Below, piece after piece: positions 1 through 6,513 of a stretch of 6,514 nucleotides of DNA (within the stretch, counting starts at the first letter, position 1; every line of letters begins with the position of its first letter). The notes below the pieces were generated by a model. The model searched no databases. It was not told where the DNA came from and worked only from the letters and a program-made list of their open reading frames with translations. The position numbers and the translations under genes are program-made. The stretch comes from AC-32 sp035455445 (GTDB lineage Bacteria; Actinomycetota; Thermoleophilia; Gaiellales; Gaiellaceae): contig DATIFC010000120.1 in assembly GCA_035455445.1 (NCBI GenBank), positions 1 through 6,514 of the forward strand, given 5' to 3'.

Positions 1-753
1 CACGCCCGCGAGAACCATCTGCCGCGCGAGCCGCGAGAGGCGGAGCGTCAGCGGCGTCGGCGGCGGCTTCGCGCCCGCGGCGAGCCGCTCGATCTGCCCC
101 AGCTCCGTCGTCTCGCCGGTCGCGCAGACGACGATTCGCCCGCGCCCGCGGTTGACTGCGCAGCCGGCGTACGCCATGGACGTGCGCTCCGCGAGCGGCG
201 TGTCGTCGGCGACCGCGCCGGACCCCTTCGCGACCGGCAGCGACTCGCCGGTCAGCGCCGACTCGTCGACCTCGAGACCGTGCTCGGAGACGACCCGGCC
301 GTCGGCCGCCACGCGCTCGCCCTCGAGCACGAGCAGCACGTCGCCCGGGACGACCTCCTCCGCCGGGATCTCCTCCACCGCTCCGTCGCGGACGACGGTC
401 GCCTGCTGCGTGAACGCCTCGGAGAGCGCGAGGATCGCCCGCTCGGCCGTCGCCTCCTGCCAGAAGCCGAGCGCCGCGTTGAGGACGAGCACGGCCGCGA
501 TCGCGACGCCCTCGCCGACGTCGCCGATCGCGATCGAGACCGCCGTGGCCGCGACGAGCAGGGCGACGAGCGGGTCGAACAGCTGCCCGACGAGGATCCG
601 CAGGTAGCTCGGCCGCTCCTGCTCGCGCGGGCGGTTCGGGCCGTACCGGGCAAGGCGGGCGGCCGCCTCGTCGGCGCCGAGGCCGCGTTCGAGGTCGGTC
701 TCGAGCGCCTCGGCAACCTCGCCCGGCGCGAGTGCGTGGGCCGGAGGCTGCAT
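1..753 (-). CDS. P2-type cation-transporting ATPase, N-terminal part (runs off left edge)
   Basis: This open frame starts at ATG 751-753 and stays open to base 1, giving 251 residues with no stop; the rest lies outside the window. Residues about 8-45 match the cation-ATPase N-terminal domain, ending in the usual YGPN (37-40). Hydrophobic segments at about 60-77 and 82-99 are the first membrane pair. The actuator domain follows, with PGD at 136-138, ADGR at 150-153 and the dephosphorylation motif TGES at 168-171. The phosphorylated DKTGT aspartate and the ion-binding membrane helices are not in the window, so the ion cannot be assigned. The N-terminal sequence resembles the P2 (Ca2+/Mg2+-type) group, including mycobacterial CtpF, rather than heavy-metal P1B pumps; no CXXC metal domain is present. 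The start codon overlaps the stop of the upstream universal stress protein gene (TGATG), and no good Shine-Dalgarno precedes it, so translation probably depends on reinitiation. Family assignment is firm; substrate is unknown. Confidence 0.93.
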   Translation of the reverse strand, partial: MQPPAHALAPGEVAEALETDLERGLGADEAAARLARYGPNRPREQERPSYLRILVGQLFDPLVALLVAATAVSIAIGDVGEGVAIAAVLVLNAALGFWQEATAERAILALSEAFTQQATVVRDGAVEEIPAEEVVPGDVLLVLEGERVAADGRVVSEHGLEVDESALTGESLPVAKGSGAVADDTPLAERTSMAYAGCAVNRGRGRIVVCATGETTELGQIERLAAGAKPPPTPLTLRLSRLARQMVLAGV

Positions 754-1496
754 CAACCCGGCCGCGTGCGGACGACCAGCACCGAGCAGGCCGCCTGGTG
801 CGCGATGCGCTCCGAGACCGACCCGAGCGCCTTCAGCCCGCGCAGGCCGCGGCTGCCGACGACGAGCAGGTCGGCCTCGCGGCTCGCCTCGACGAGCGCG
901 GCCACGGGGTGGTCCTCGGCGGTGAGGACGCGCAGGCCGGCGTCGAACCTCTGCGCGAGGTGCTCGGCCACGCCGACCGCGAGCCCGGCGCACCCGGAGC
1001 GGTCGCTGCCGACGACGACCGCCTGCGGGAAGCGGGCGGGGTCGGCGGGCGGCCGCGCGACGAGCACCGAGCAGGGCGCGACGTGCAGGAGCTCGCCCGC
1101 GACACCGCCCAGCACGATCTCGGACGCGCGCCGGTGGCCGTGCGTGCCGACGACCACGAGCCCGGCCCGCGCCTCCTCCAGCTCGCGGAGGATCGAGCGC
1201 AGCGCCGGCCCGTTCACGACGCGACCGGTGGCAGCGGGGCCGGCGAGCTCGAGCGCGCGGCGGTTGGCCTCGGCCGCTGCCTGCTCCAGCTCCTCGGCCA
1301 CCCTCGGGGCCGAGAAGCCGGTCAGGCTGGCCTCGGCGAGGTAGACGGCGGTGAAGACCTCGAGGCTGCCGGTGGGGACGGCGAGGCGCGCGGCCTGCCG
1401 TGTCGCCTCGAGACCGGCCTCGCTGCCGTCCGCCCCCGCCAGCACGCGCTCGAAGAGCGAGGCCGGTTCGAAGCGCTCCGAGGCCTCTGCGCTCAC
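753..1496 (-). CDS. Tandem-domain universal stress protein (UspA family)
   Basis: A 247-residue cytoplasmic protein with two UspA-type nucleotide-binding folds. The first spans about residues 17-147, opening with GADGS (21-25) and carrying the loop GTHG (117-120) followed after nine residues by GGV (130-132). The second spans about 157-247, opening with GSDRS (163-167) and ending in GSRG (214-217) and GSVSERIAHQ (225-234). Canonical ATP-binding members have G-X2-G-X9-G-S/T. The first half has G in place of S/T and the second has a seven-residue spacer, so ATP binding is uncertain in both. The second half is only about 90 residues and appears to lack the middle of the usual 140-residue fold. 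The reading frame is open far upstream, so the start is chosen from context: GTG 1494-1496 overlaps the permease stop by 4 nt (GTGA), with GAGGT four bases ahead. It is coupled to the permease upstream and the P-type ATPase downstream, suggesting a stress-linked regulator of transport (inference). Confidence 0.93.
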   Translation of the reverse strand: MSAEASERFEPASLFERVLAGADGSEAGLEATRQAARLAVPTGSLEVFTAVYLAEASLTGFSAPRVAEELEQAAAEANRRALELAGPAATGRVVNGPALRSILRELEEARAGLVVVGTHGHRRASEIVLGGVAGELLHVAPCSVLVARPPADPARFPQAVVVGSDRSGCAGLAVGVAEHLAQRFDAGLRVLTAEDHPVAALVEASREADLLVVGSRGLRGLKALGSVSERIAHQAACSVLVVRTRPG

Positions 1497-4471
1497 TGGT
1501 ACCTCAGCGCCTCCGCGGGATAGATCCGCGACGCCCGCAGCGCCGGCAGCCACGTCGTGCCGAGGGCGACCAGGTAGACCACCAGGAAGATGATGCCGAG
1601 GTTCGCCCAGGGCACGTCGAAGCTGAGGTTCTCCCAGCTCGGCGTGCTCTGCGAGTCGCTGATCACGTTGTACGCGACCACCAGCCCGAGGAAGGTGCCG
1701 ACCACGATCGAGGTCAGCGCCACGAACGACGACTCGAGCAGGAACGCGAGCTGCACCATCCCCTTGCGGAAGCCGATCGCCCGCAGCACGCCGATCTGCT
1801 GCCGCCGTTCCACGACCGCCCGTGCGGTGATCACGCCGAGGGCCGCGACGCCGACGATCAGGCCGAGGCCCATGAACCCCATCACGAGCCGGTTCATGGT
1901 CACGTTCGCGGCCACGAGGTCGTGGAGGACCTCCTTCAGCGAGTCGGCCTGCATCCCGTTCGGCAGGAACGCCGCCTCGAGCCTGTGCGCGGTCGCCTTC
2001 GGGTCGACGCCCGGCTGGAGCGCGAAGAAGTGGACCGTCGGCAGCACGCGGGTCCCGAACACGGGCGCCAGCGAGCGCTGGGACGTCCACAGGCCGTACA
2101 TGAACTCCGGGGCGCTGTCCGAGAGCACTCCGATCACCGTCAGCTTCATGTGCTTGCCCGTCTGCTGGTCGCGGATCGTGACCGGAACCGGGTCGAAGAC
2201 CTCGTCCTCGAGGTAGAAGCCGTGCAGCGCGAACTTCGTCTGCGCGACGGCGAAGTTCCAGTTCTCCTTGCGCGGGACGACGTACTGGTCGACCACCGCC
2301 AGGTTCTTGTGGTCGCGGATCGCCCTCCAGACCGCCGCGTTGGAGCCGTAGCCGCGCGCGCGGGCCGCCAGGCCGTAGGTCGTGTGCGTCAGGAACGACG
2401 CGTCGGCCCCGTTGACGACGTACGACTCGTCGCCGGCCCCGACGCCGAGCTGCCGCGCCTTGACCGGCAGCTGGGAGACGCTCGCGATCGCGCTGAAGTC
2501 GCGGCGGTCGAGCCCCGGCGTGCGGGCGACGGCGGCGGGCATGTTCACGATCGGCTGCGCCGGTGAGCTCGTGGCGCGGATGTCGAAGCCGCCGCCGAAC
2601 ACGTTCAGGTCGTTGAAGGCGTTGGTGAAGGCCCCCGAGGTGGTCGCGCCCACGACGAGCGTGAACACCACGAGGGTGAACATCGCCAGCGTCACGCCGG
2701 TGCGGAACAGGCTCCGCAGCGGGTAGGCGATCGACATCCGGAGCACGGGCGCGAGCGCCCGGATCCTTCCGCCGACCGCGGCCACGCCGCCGAGCAGCAC
2801 GTCGGCGTTGTACATGATCGTCCACGAGGCGCCGATCACGATCATCAGCCCGGCGAGGATGAAGATCGAGAAGTTGACCTTCATCGTCCCGAAGAGCCAG
2901 TTCGTGATCGGGAGGACGAACCAGAGCACGAGCGCCAGGCCGGCCGCGGTGTGCACGGTCCGGTCGCGAAGGCCGAGCTGGTGCAGGATCGGCACGAGGC
3001 TCAGGATCACGAGCGAGACGCCGAGCCCGAGGACGACCGCCTCCTTGGAGCTCACTCCAGAGACGACGAGCAGCGCGCCGGCGACCAGCCCGAGCGCGGC
3101 CCAGACCAGGCGCCGCCTGCGCCCCTTCTCGCGCGGCGGCTCGGGGAGGTCCCTGATCGCCGTGACGATGTTCATCCGGCTGACGCGCCGGGCGGAGACC
3201 ACGACCACGAGGAGCGTGAGCAGCACGCCGATCGAGTAGCCGAGCAGGAACGTCGTCGGCTTGACCGAGTAGGTGATCGTGAAGTCCTCCGCGCTCGAGA
3301 ACGCGGCGGCCATCGCGAGCACCATCCCGTAGGCGACGGCGACGCCGAGCAGCACGCCCACGGCGGCGGCCAGCAGGTCGTACGCAAGCCCCTCGAACAG
3401 GAAGAGCTGCACGAGGTGGTTGCGCCGCGTGCCGACCGCGCGCGCGATCCCGAGCTCACCGCGGCGCTCCGCGGCCAGCATGACGAAGATCAGGAAGATC
3501 AGCAGGATCCCCGCCGCGATCGAGAACGAGCCGAAGGTGGTGAAGAACGACATGAACGCCGCCCCGGCCGAGTTGGCCAGGTCGAGCGCGTCCTGCTTGG
3601 TGTTGTCCGCCTCGAGCCCGAGGCCGCGGACGGCCGGCTGCAGCTCCCGCATGACCTCGTCGGTCGCGCCGACGCCGCCGGTGTTCGAGACGAAGATCGC
3701 CCGCACGAGGCCGGTCTTGCCGAGGAATTGCTGCGCCGTGTCGAGCGGCATCAGCACTCCCGCTCCGTCCGTGGCGCCGCCCTCGTAGGTGACGATCGAC
3801 TTGATGCGCATCGCGGAGGCGGTGTTGCCCGAGAGCAGCTGCACGGTGTCGCCCGCCTGCGCGTTCAGCTTGTCCGCGCCCTCCGCGTTGACGTAGATCT
3901 CGCCGGGGCGCAGGTCGGCCAGGGACACGGCCTTGCCGTCGGCGTGGATCTGCCCGAAGCCGCGCATGTACTTGGCGTCGGTCGCGAAGAGCGTCACGCG
4001 GGGCTCGGTCTGCCGGCTCGTCGCGTCCTGGACGGCGATCGGCTCGACGATCACCGGCGCGACGCCGTCGACCAGCCCCTTGCCCGCCATGCTGCGCGCG
4101 ATCAGGTTCGCGTAGCCCTCCGGGAAGTAGAGGCCGCCCGTCCCGCCGCTCTCGCTGGCGAGCGCGGCCTCGATGCCCTTGGGCGCGATGACCTCGTCGG
4201 TCTGGCCGAGCGCCGTCGCCGCGCCCGCCCGGATGGTGTGGCTCATGGTGTCCCCGGTCGCGAGCGCGGCCGAGATGATCGCCGTGCCGAGCATCAATCC
4301 TGTGACGATCAGCACGGTGCGGCCCCGGCGGCGCTTGATATTGCGCACGCCGAGCCGGAAGAAGACGCGGTTGCGCACCGCCAGCGCCGCCACGACGGCG
4401 AGCGCGACGGCGAGCAGGATCACGAGGACGGCGGTCAGCCCGCCGACCGGGATGCCGAAGATCTTGGTCAC
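1493..4471 (-). CDS. ABC transporter permease with two FtsX modules
   Basis: A 992-residue inner-membrane permease. Its likely partner is the ATPase encoded at 4804-5565. I count about 13 membrane segments: an extra N-terminal one (11-33), a first FtsX module (52-72, 312-334, about 363-390, 407-427), four linker helices (455-472, 478-496, 507-526, 534-555) and a second module (590-610, 862-884, 908-934, 956-977). Large extracytoplasmic domains sit at about 73-305 and 613-855, like MacB periplasmic-core domains. Both modules carry the FtsX coupling motif: ERRGELGIARAVG at 335-347 and ERRQQIGVLRAIG at 888-900. The C-terminus ends YPAEALRYQ, typical of the family. Basic clusters at 34-51, 428-454 and 571-590 fit the positive-inside rule with the N-terminus outside. 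The start is GTG 4469-4471 with AGGGGG five bases upstream; an in-frame TAG at 4481-4483 rules out an earlier start. Known relatives export macrolides, lipoproteins or peptides, or transmit force to envelope enzymes; the substrate here is not evident. Confidence 0.95.
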   Translation of the reverse strand: MTKIFGIPVGGLTAVLVILLAVALAVVAALAVRNRVFFRLGVRNIKRRRGRTVLIVTGLMLGTAIISAALATGDTMSHTIRAGAATALGQTDEVIAPKGIEAALASESGGTGGLYFPEGYANLIARSMAGKGLVDGVAPVIVEPIAVQDATSRQTEPRVTLFATDAKYMRGFGQIHADGKAVSLADLRPGEIYVNAEGADKLNAQAGDTVQLLSGNTASAMRIKSIVTYEGGATDGAGVLMPLDTAQQFLGKTGLVRAIFVSNTGGVGATDEVMRELQPAVRGLGLEADNTKQDALDLANSAGAAFMSFFTTFGSFSIAAGILLIFLIFVMLAAERRGELGIARAVGTRRNHLVQLFLFEGLAYDLLAAAVGVLLGVAVAYGMVLAMAAAFSSAEDFTITYSVKPTTFLLGYSIGVLLTLLVVVVSARRVSRMNIVTAIRDLPEPPREKGRRRRLVWAALGLVAGALLVVSGVSSKEAVVLGLGVSLVILSLVPILHQLGLRDRTVHTAAGLALVLWFVLPITNWLFGTMKVNFSIFILAGLMIVIGASWTIMYNADVLLGGVAAVGGRIRALAPVLRMSIAYPLRSLFRTGVTLAMFTLVVFTLVVGATTSGAFTNAFNDLNVFGGGFDIRATSSPAQPIVNMPAAVARTPGLDRRDFSAIASVSQLPVKARQLGVGAGDESYVVNGADASFLTHTTYGLAARARGYGSNAAVWRAIRDHKNLAVVDQYVVPRKENWNFAVAQTKFALHGFYLEDEVFDPVPVTIRDQQTGKHMKLTVIGVLSDSAPEFMYGLWTSQRSLAPVFGTRVLPTVHFFALQPGVDPKATAHRLEAAFLPNGMQADSLKEVLHDLVAANVTMNRLVMGFMGLGLIVGVAALGVITARAVVERRQQIGVLRAIGFRKGMVQLAFLLESSFVALTSIVVGTFLGLVVAYNVISDSQSTPSWENLSFDVPWANLGIIFLVVYLVALGTTWLPALRASRIYPAEALRYQ
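1501..1505 (-). promoter_or_regulatory. Ribosome binding site for the universal stress protein gene
   Basis: The minus strand reads GAGGT here, four bases before GTG at 1494-1496, inside the last codons of the permease gene. A second GGAGGC lies further up at 1509-1514. Because the frame is open for more than 1 kb upstream, this site and the GTGA overlap are what decide the start. Confidence 0.6.
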
Positions 4472-4480
4472 GGTGGCCCC

Positions 4481-4804
4481 CTAGCTCGGCACCTCCGCCG
4501 GGACGTCCGCGACCACGACGTTGTAGTGCTCGCGGCCCGGCGGGGAGCGGTAGATGGTGACGAACTTCTCGAGCTGCTCCGCGTAGAAGCTCCGGCCGCC
4601 GGTGAGGCCGGCTTCGGCCGACTCCTCGTCGCTCCAGAGCGTCAGCGCGAGCGCCTGGCCCTGCGGCGAGACGAGCACGTAGACGCCCTCGTAGCCGTCC
4701 TGCTCACGCAGCGCCGGGACGACCGAGTCGCGGAACACGTCGGTCGCCTCCTGGATGCTCATGCGAAGCGGATCGAGCTCGGCAATTGTCACGCGTGCCA
4801 CCAT
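4481..4804 (-). CDS. Small ABM/Dabb-like dimeric alpha/beta-barrel protein
   Basis: A 107-residue protein with no signal peptide or membrane segment. The pattern fits a ferredoxin-like barrel of the antibiotic biosynthesis monooxygenase (ABM) or Dabb superfamily: a first strand (VARVTIAEL, 2-10), a helix (about 16-34, including VFRDSVVPALREQ), then GYEGVYVLVSP (37-47) and ALALTLWSDEESAEA (52-66), a second helix, and a last strand near 96-102 (YNVVVAD). The TLW-S-(D/E)-EE pattern is typical of ABM proteins. Family members degrade haem, oxidise polyketides or are non-enzymatic; no catalytic residues can be named here. The start ATG 4802-4804 overlaps the ABC ATPase stop by one base (TGATG), with GGAGGT nine bases ahead. 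An in-frame upstream extension to 5005 is arginine-rich antisense-like noise over the ATPase gene and is rejected. The gene lies between the ATPase and permease genes, so a role in the transporter, as accessory or sensor, is possible but unproven. Confidence 0.78.
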   Translation of the reverse strand: MVARVTIAELDPLRMSIQEATDVFRDSVVPALREQDGYEGVYVLVSPQGQALALTLWSDEESAEAGLTGGRSFYAEQLEKFVTIYRSPPGREHYNVVVADVPAEVPS

Positions 4805-5565
4805 CAGCTCATCACCTCCAGAATCTGCTCGTCGACGATCTGGCCGTCGACCATGCGGACGATGCGATCCGTCGAGCGGCCGACGCCGATGTCGTGGGTG
4901 ACGATCAGGAACGTCAGCCCGCGCTCGCGGTTCAGCCGGCGCATCAGCTCGACGATCTCCTCGGCGTTCTCGCTGTCGAGGTCGCCGGTGGGCTCGTCGG
5001 CCCACACGATCGCCGGGTTGTTCACGAGCGCCCGGGCGATCGTCACGCGCTGGCGCTGCCCACCGGAGAGCTCGTCGGGCAGGTGCCCGGCGCGCTCGCC
5101 GAGCCCGACCAGCTCGAGCGCCTCGAGCGCCTTGCGGCGGGCCTCCTTCGCCGGCACGCGCGAGACGAGCAGCGGCAGCTCGACGTTCTCCGCCGCCGTC
5201 AGAACCGGCATCAGGTTGTAGAACTGAAAGACGAAGCCCATGCGGCGGGCGCGGTAGTCGGTGCGCTGCTCGTCCGTCATCTCGCTCAGCGAGGTGCCGT
5301 CGATCAGGACCTCGCCCGCGTCGATGCGGTCGAGACCGGAGAGGCAGTTGAGCAGGGTGGTCTTGCCAGACCCGCTCGGCCCCATGATCGCGACCATCTC
5401 GCCGGAGGGGACGGAGAAGCTGACCTCCTGCAGCGCGTGCACCTGCAGCTTGCCGGTGTCGTAGACCTTGTCGACTCCGCGCGCCTCGACGATCGGCTCC
5501 CGCGCGGGCGCCTCCGGCGCCTCGACGGGCGGCGGAGCGGGCCTTGGCGCGACGCTCACGGCCAT
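4804..5565 (-). CDS. ABC transporter ATPase, MacB/LolD/FtsE type
   Basis: A 253-residue cytoplasmic nucleotide-binding subunit that should power the FtsX-type permease encoded downstream. All catalytic motifs are intact: Walker A GPSGSGKT (62-69), Q-loop glutamine at 114 in FVFQFYNL, signature LSGGQ (166-170), Walker B with IVWADE (186-191, catalytic Glu191), D-loop GDLD (194-197) and H-loop His224 in VTHD. The FQFYNLMP sequence and the IVEARGVDKVYDTG start of the domain are typical of the MacB/LolD/FtsE group. The first 23 or so residues are a Pro/Ala-rich extension. The start ATG 5563-5565 is well fixed: AGGAGGT lies four bases upstream, and an in-frame TAG at 5584-5586 leaves no earlier start codon. 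It is the first gene of the operon and ends in TGATG, overlapping the next gene. I see no defect in it. Confidence 0.97.
   Translation of the reverse strand: MAVSVAPRPAPPPVEAPEAPAREPIVEARGVDKVYDTGKLQVHALQEVSFSVPSGEMVAIMGPSGSGKTTLLNCLSGLDRIDAGEVLIDGTSLSEMTDEQRTDYRARRMGFVFQFYNLMPVLTAAENVELPLLVSRVPAKEARRKALEALELVGLGERAGHLPDELSGGQRQRVTIARALVNNPAIVWADEPTGDLDSENAEEIVELMRRLNRERGLTFLIVTHDIGVGRSTDRIVRMVDGQIVDEQILEVMS
4814..4819 (-). promoter_or_regulatory. Ribosome binding site for the small barrel protein gene
   Basis: The minus strand reads GGAGGT, a full match to the anti-Shine-Dalgarno core, nine bases before ATG 4802-4804. It lies inside the last codons of the ABC ATPase gene and fixes the start of the 107-residue protein against the longer in-frame alternative. 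Confidence 0.75.
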
Positions 5566-5676
5566 CGTGACCTCCTCCTCGTGCTAGACGTCTCTTGCAC
5601 CCTCGCGCGGGTGGGGTGGGGCGCCATCGGGGTAGCCCGTGAACCGGCCTTCGGAGAAGTACCTAGCTCGTTTGAA
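5566..5676 (-). other. Leader and presumed promoter region of the ABC operon
   Basis: About 110 non-coding bases between the terminator of the upstream gene and the ABC ATPase start. The promoter of the five-gene operon should be here, since the upstream transcript appears to be terminated. I find no convincing -35/-10 pair; TAGGTA on the minus strand near 5660-5665 is only a weak -10 candidate. A C-rich tract (CCCCACCCCACCC on the minus strand, 5609-5621) and a weak inverted repeat CACCC/GGGTG (5598-5602 and 5609-5613) lie in the probable 5' untranslated region. No riboswitch was recognised. Confidence 0.45.
5570..5576 (-). promoter_or_regulatory. Strong ribosome binding site of the ABC operon's first gene
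   Basis: The minus strand reads AGGAGGT within a longer GAGGAGGAGGT run, four bases before ATG 5563-5565. This is a perfect anti-Shine-Dalgarno match and predicts high translation of the lead gene. Confidence 0.85.
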
Positions 5677-5718
5677 AACCGTGGGACCGCAACGGCCTCC
5701 CGGCGCGGTCCCACGGTT
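5677..5718 (-). terminator. Intrinsic (Rho-independent) terminator
   Basis: A perfect 14-bp inverted repeat, AACCGTGGGACCGC (5677-5690) and its complement at 5705-5718, surrounds a 14-base loop that can itself pair GCC with GGC (5695-5697 and 5702-5704). On the minus strand the stem ends in TT and continues TTC, giving a short run of four Ts, while the plus-strand side has none, so it should act on minus-strand transcription. It starts three bases after the stop of the upstream GTPase-like gene and separates it from the ABC operon. Confidence 0.75.
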
Positions 5719-5721
5719 CAG

Positions 5722-6513
5722 TCAGGCCGTCACGAGCTCGCGCCGCACCTGCGTGATCACCCGGCCCAGCACGCTCTCGAGCGAGGGCTCGCCGAGCTCT
5801 CGCAGCTCGTAGGTCGCGTGCCGGATCGGGTGGCGCGACTCGATCAGGCGCCCGAGGTCGATGGGCGTGCCGGTGACGACGACGTCGCAGTCGGCGGCGT
5901 TGATGGTCGCCTCGAGCTCCCGCAGCTGCTCGTCGGAGTAGCCCATCGCCGGCAGCACCGCGCCGATGTGCGGGTACTGCTCGTAGATCGCCGCGATCGA
6001 GCCGACCGCGTACGGCCGGGGGTCGACGCGAATCGGCGCGCCCGCGGCCTGCGCGGCGACCGTGCCCGCGCCGAACGGCAGCCCGCCGTGCGTGATCGTC
6101 GGGCCGTCCTCGACGACCAGCACGGCCCTGCCCGCGAGCGAGGGCCCCTCGTCGAGCGTGACGGGCGAGCTCGCCCTGACCACCGTCAGGAGCGGGTTGA
6201 CCGAGGCGACGTCCGCGAGGACGCGCTCGACCTGGTCGGCGCTCGCCGAGTCGATCTTGTTGACGACCACCGCGTCGGCCATTCGCAGGTTCGTCTCGCC
6301 CGGGTGGTACTTCAGCTCGTGCCCCGCCCGGAGCGGGTCGACGACCACGATTGTCAGGTCGGGCCGGAAGAACGAGAAGTCGTTGTTGCCGCCATCCCAG
6401 ACGATCACGTCGGCCTCTCGCTCGGCCTGCTCCAGGATCGCGGCGTAGTCGACGCCGGCGTACACGACCATGCCCATCGCGACCGGCGCCTCGTACTCCT
6501 CCCGCTCCTCGAT
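5722..6513 (-). CDS. Predicted GTPase / cyclic 2,3-diphosphoglycerate synthetase-like protein, C-terminal part
   Basis: The frame is open to the right edge, so the N-terminus, including the expected P-loop, is missing; 263 residues remain. An internal ATG at 6475-6477 is not the likely start, because the codons before it (IEEREEYEAPVA) continue the family sequence. Visible motifs, counting the first full codon as residue 1, are WDGGNND (39-45), VDPLRAGHE (58-66), PGETNLRMAD (71-80), the base-recognition-like NKID (85-88), GGLPFGAG (143-150) and TGTPIDLGRL (214-223). These match COG2403 proteins, related to archaeal cyclic 2,3-diphosphoglycerate synthetase, which closes 2,3-bisphosphoglycerate to a cyclic anhydride in some thermophilic methanogens. 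Bacterial members have no established role that I know of, so the enzyme name is a family label only. The full family is usually about 450 residues. The gene ends in TGA (5722-5724), followed at once by a terminator, so it is likely a separate transcription unit from the ABC operon. Confidence 0.86.
   Translation of the reverse strand: MEEREEYEAPVAMGMVVYAGVDYAAILEQAEREADVIVWDGGNNDFSFFRPDLTIVVVDPLRAGHELKYHPGETNLRMADAVVVNKIDSASADQVERVLADVASVNPLLTVVRASSPVTLDEGPSLAGRAVLVVEDGPTITHGGLPFGAGTVAAQAAGAPIRVDPRPYAVGSIAAIYEQYPHIGAVLPAMGYSDEQLRELEATINAADCDVVVTGTPIDLGRLIESRHPIRHATYELRELGEPSLESVLGRVITQVRRELVTA

Noticed and set aside
252..716. Minus-strand Ser/Arg-rich open frame of 154 codons
   Set aside because: It is a shifted frame within the P-type ATPase gene, whose own frame shows the YGPN, PGD and TGES motifs.
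280..2566. Overlapping plus-strand open frames opposite the P-type ATPase, USP and permease genes
   Set aside because: Low-complexity composition, no family motifs and no matching ribosome sites. The minus-strand genes with intact motifs explain this DNA.
1497..2825. Upstream in-frame extension of the universal stress protein to give a 690-residue protein
   Set aside because: The added part is Arg/Gly/Ala-rich noise over the permease gene. The GTG at 1494-1496 with its GTGA overlap and ribosome site is the sensible start.
4805..5005. N-terminal extension of the small barrel protein to 174 residues
   Set aside because: The extra 67 residues are Arg/Asp/Pro-rich and overlap the ABC ATPase motifs in another frame; the ATG at 4802-4804 has a perfect GGAGGT.
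2951..5221. Long plus-strand open frame (756 codons)
   Set aside because: It lies opposite the permease, barrel and ABC ATPase genes, is dominated by Arg, Asp, Glu, His and Ala from antisense GC-rich codons, and shows no recognisable domain.
5598..5613. Short inverted repeat CACCC/GGGTG in the operon leader as an attenuator or riboswitch
   Set aside because: A five-base stem in GC-rich DNA is expected by chance, with no T-run or conserved riboswitch sequence.
5670..5679. Near-palindrome GTTTGAAAAC as a possible operator
   Set aside because: Only 4-bp arms, and it overlaps the terminator stem and T-run, which explain it better.
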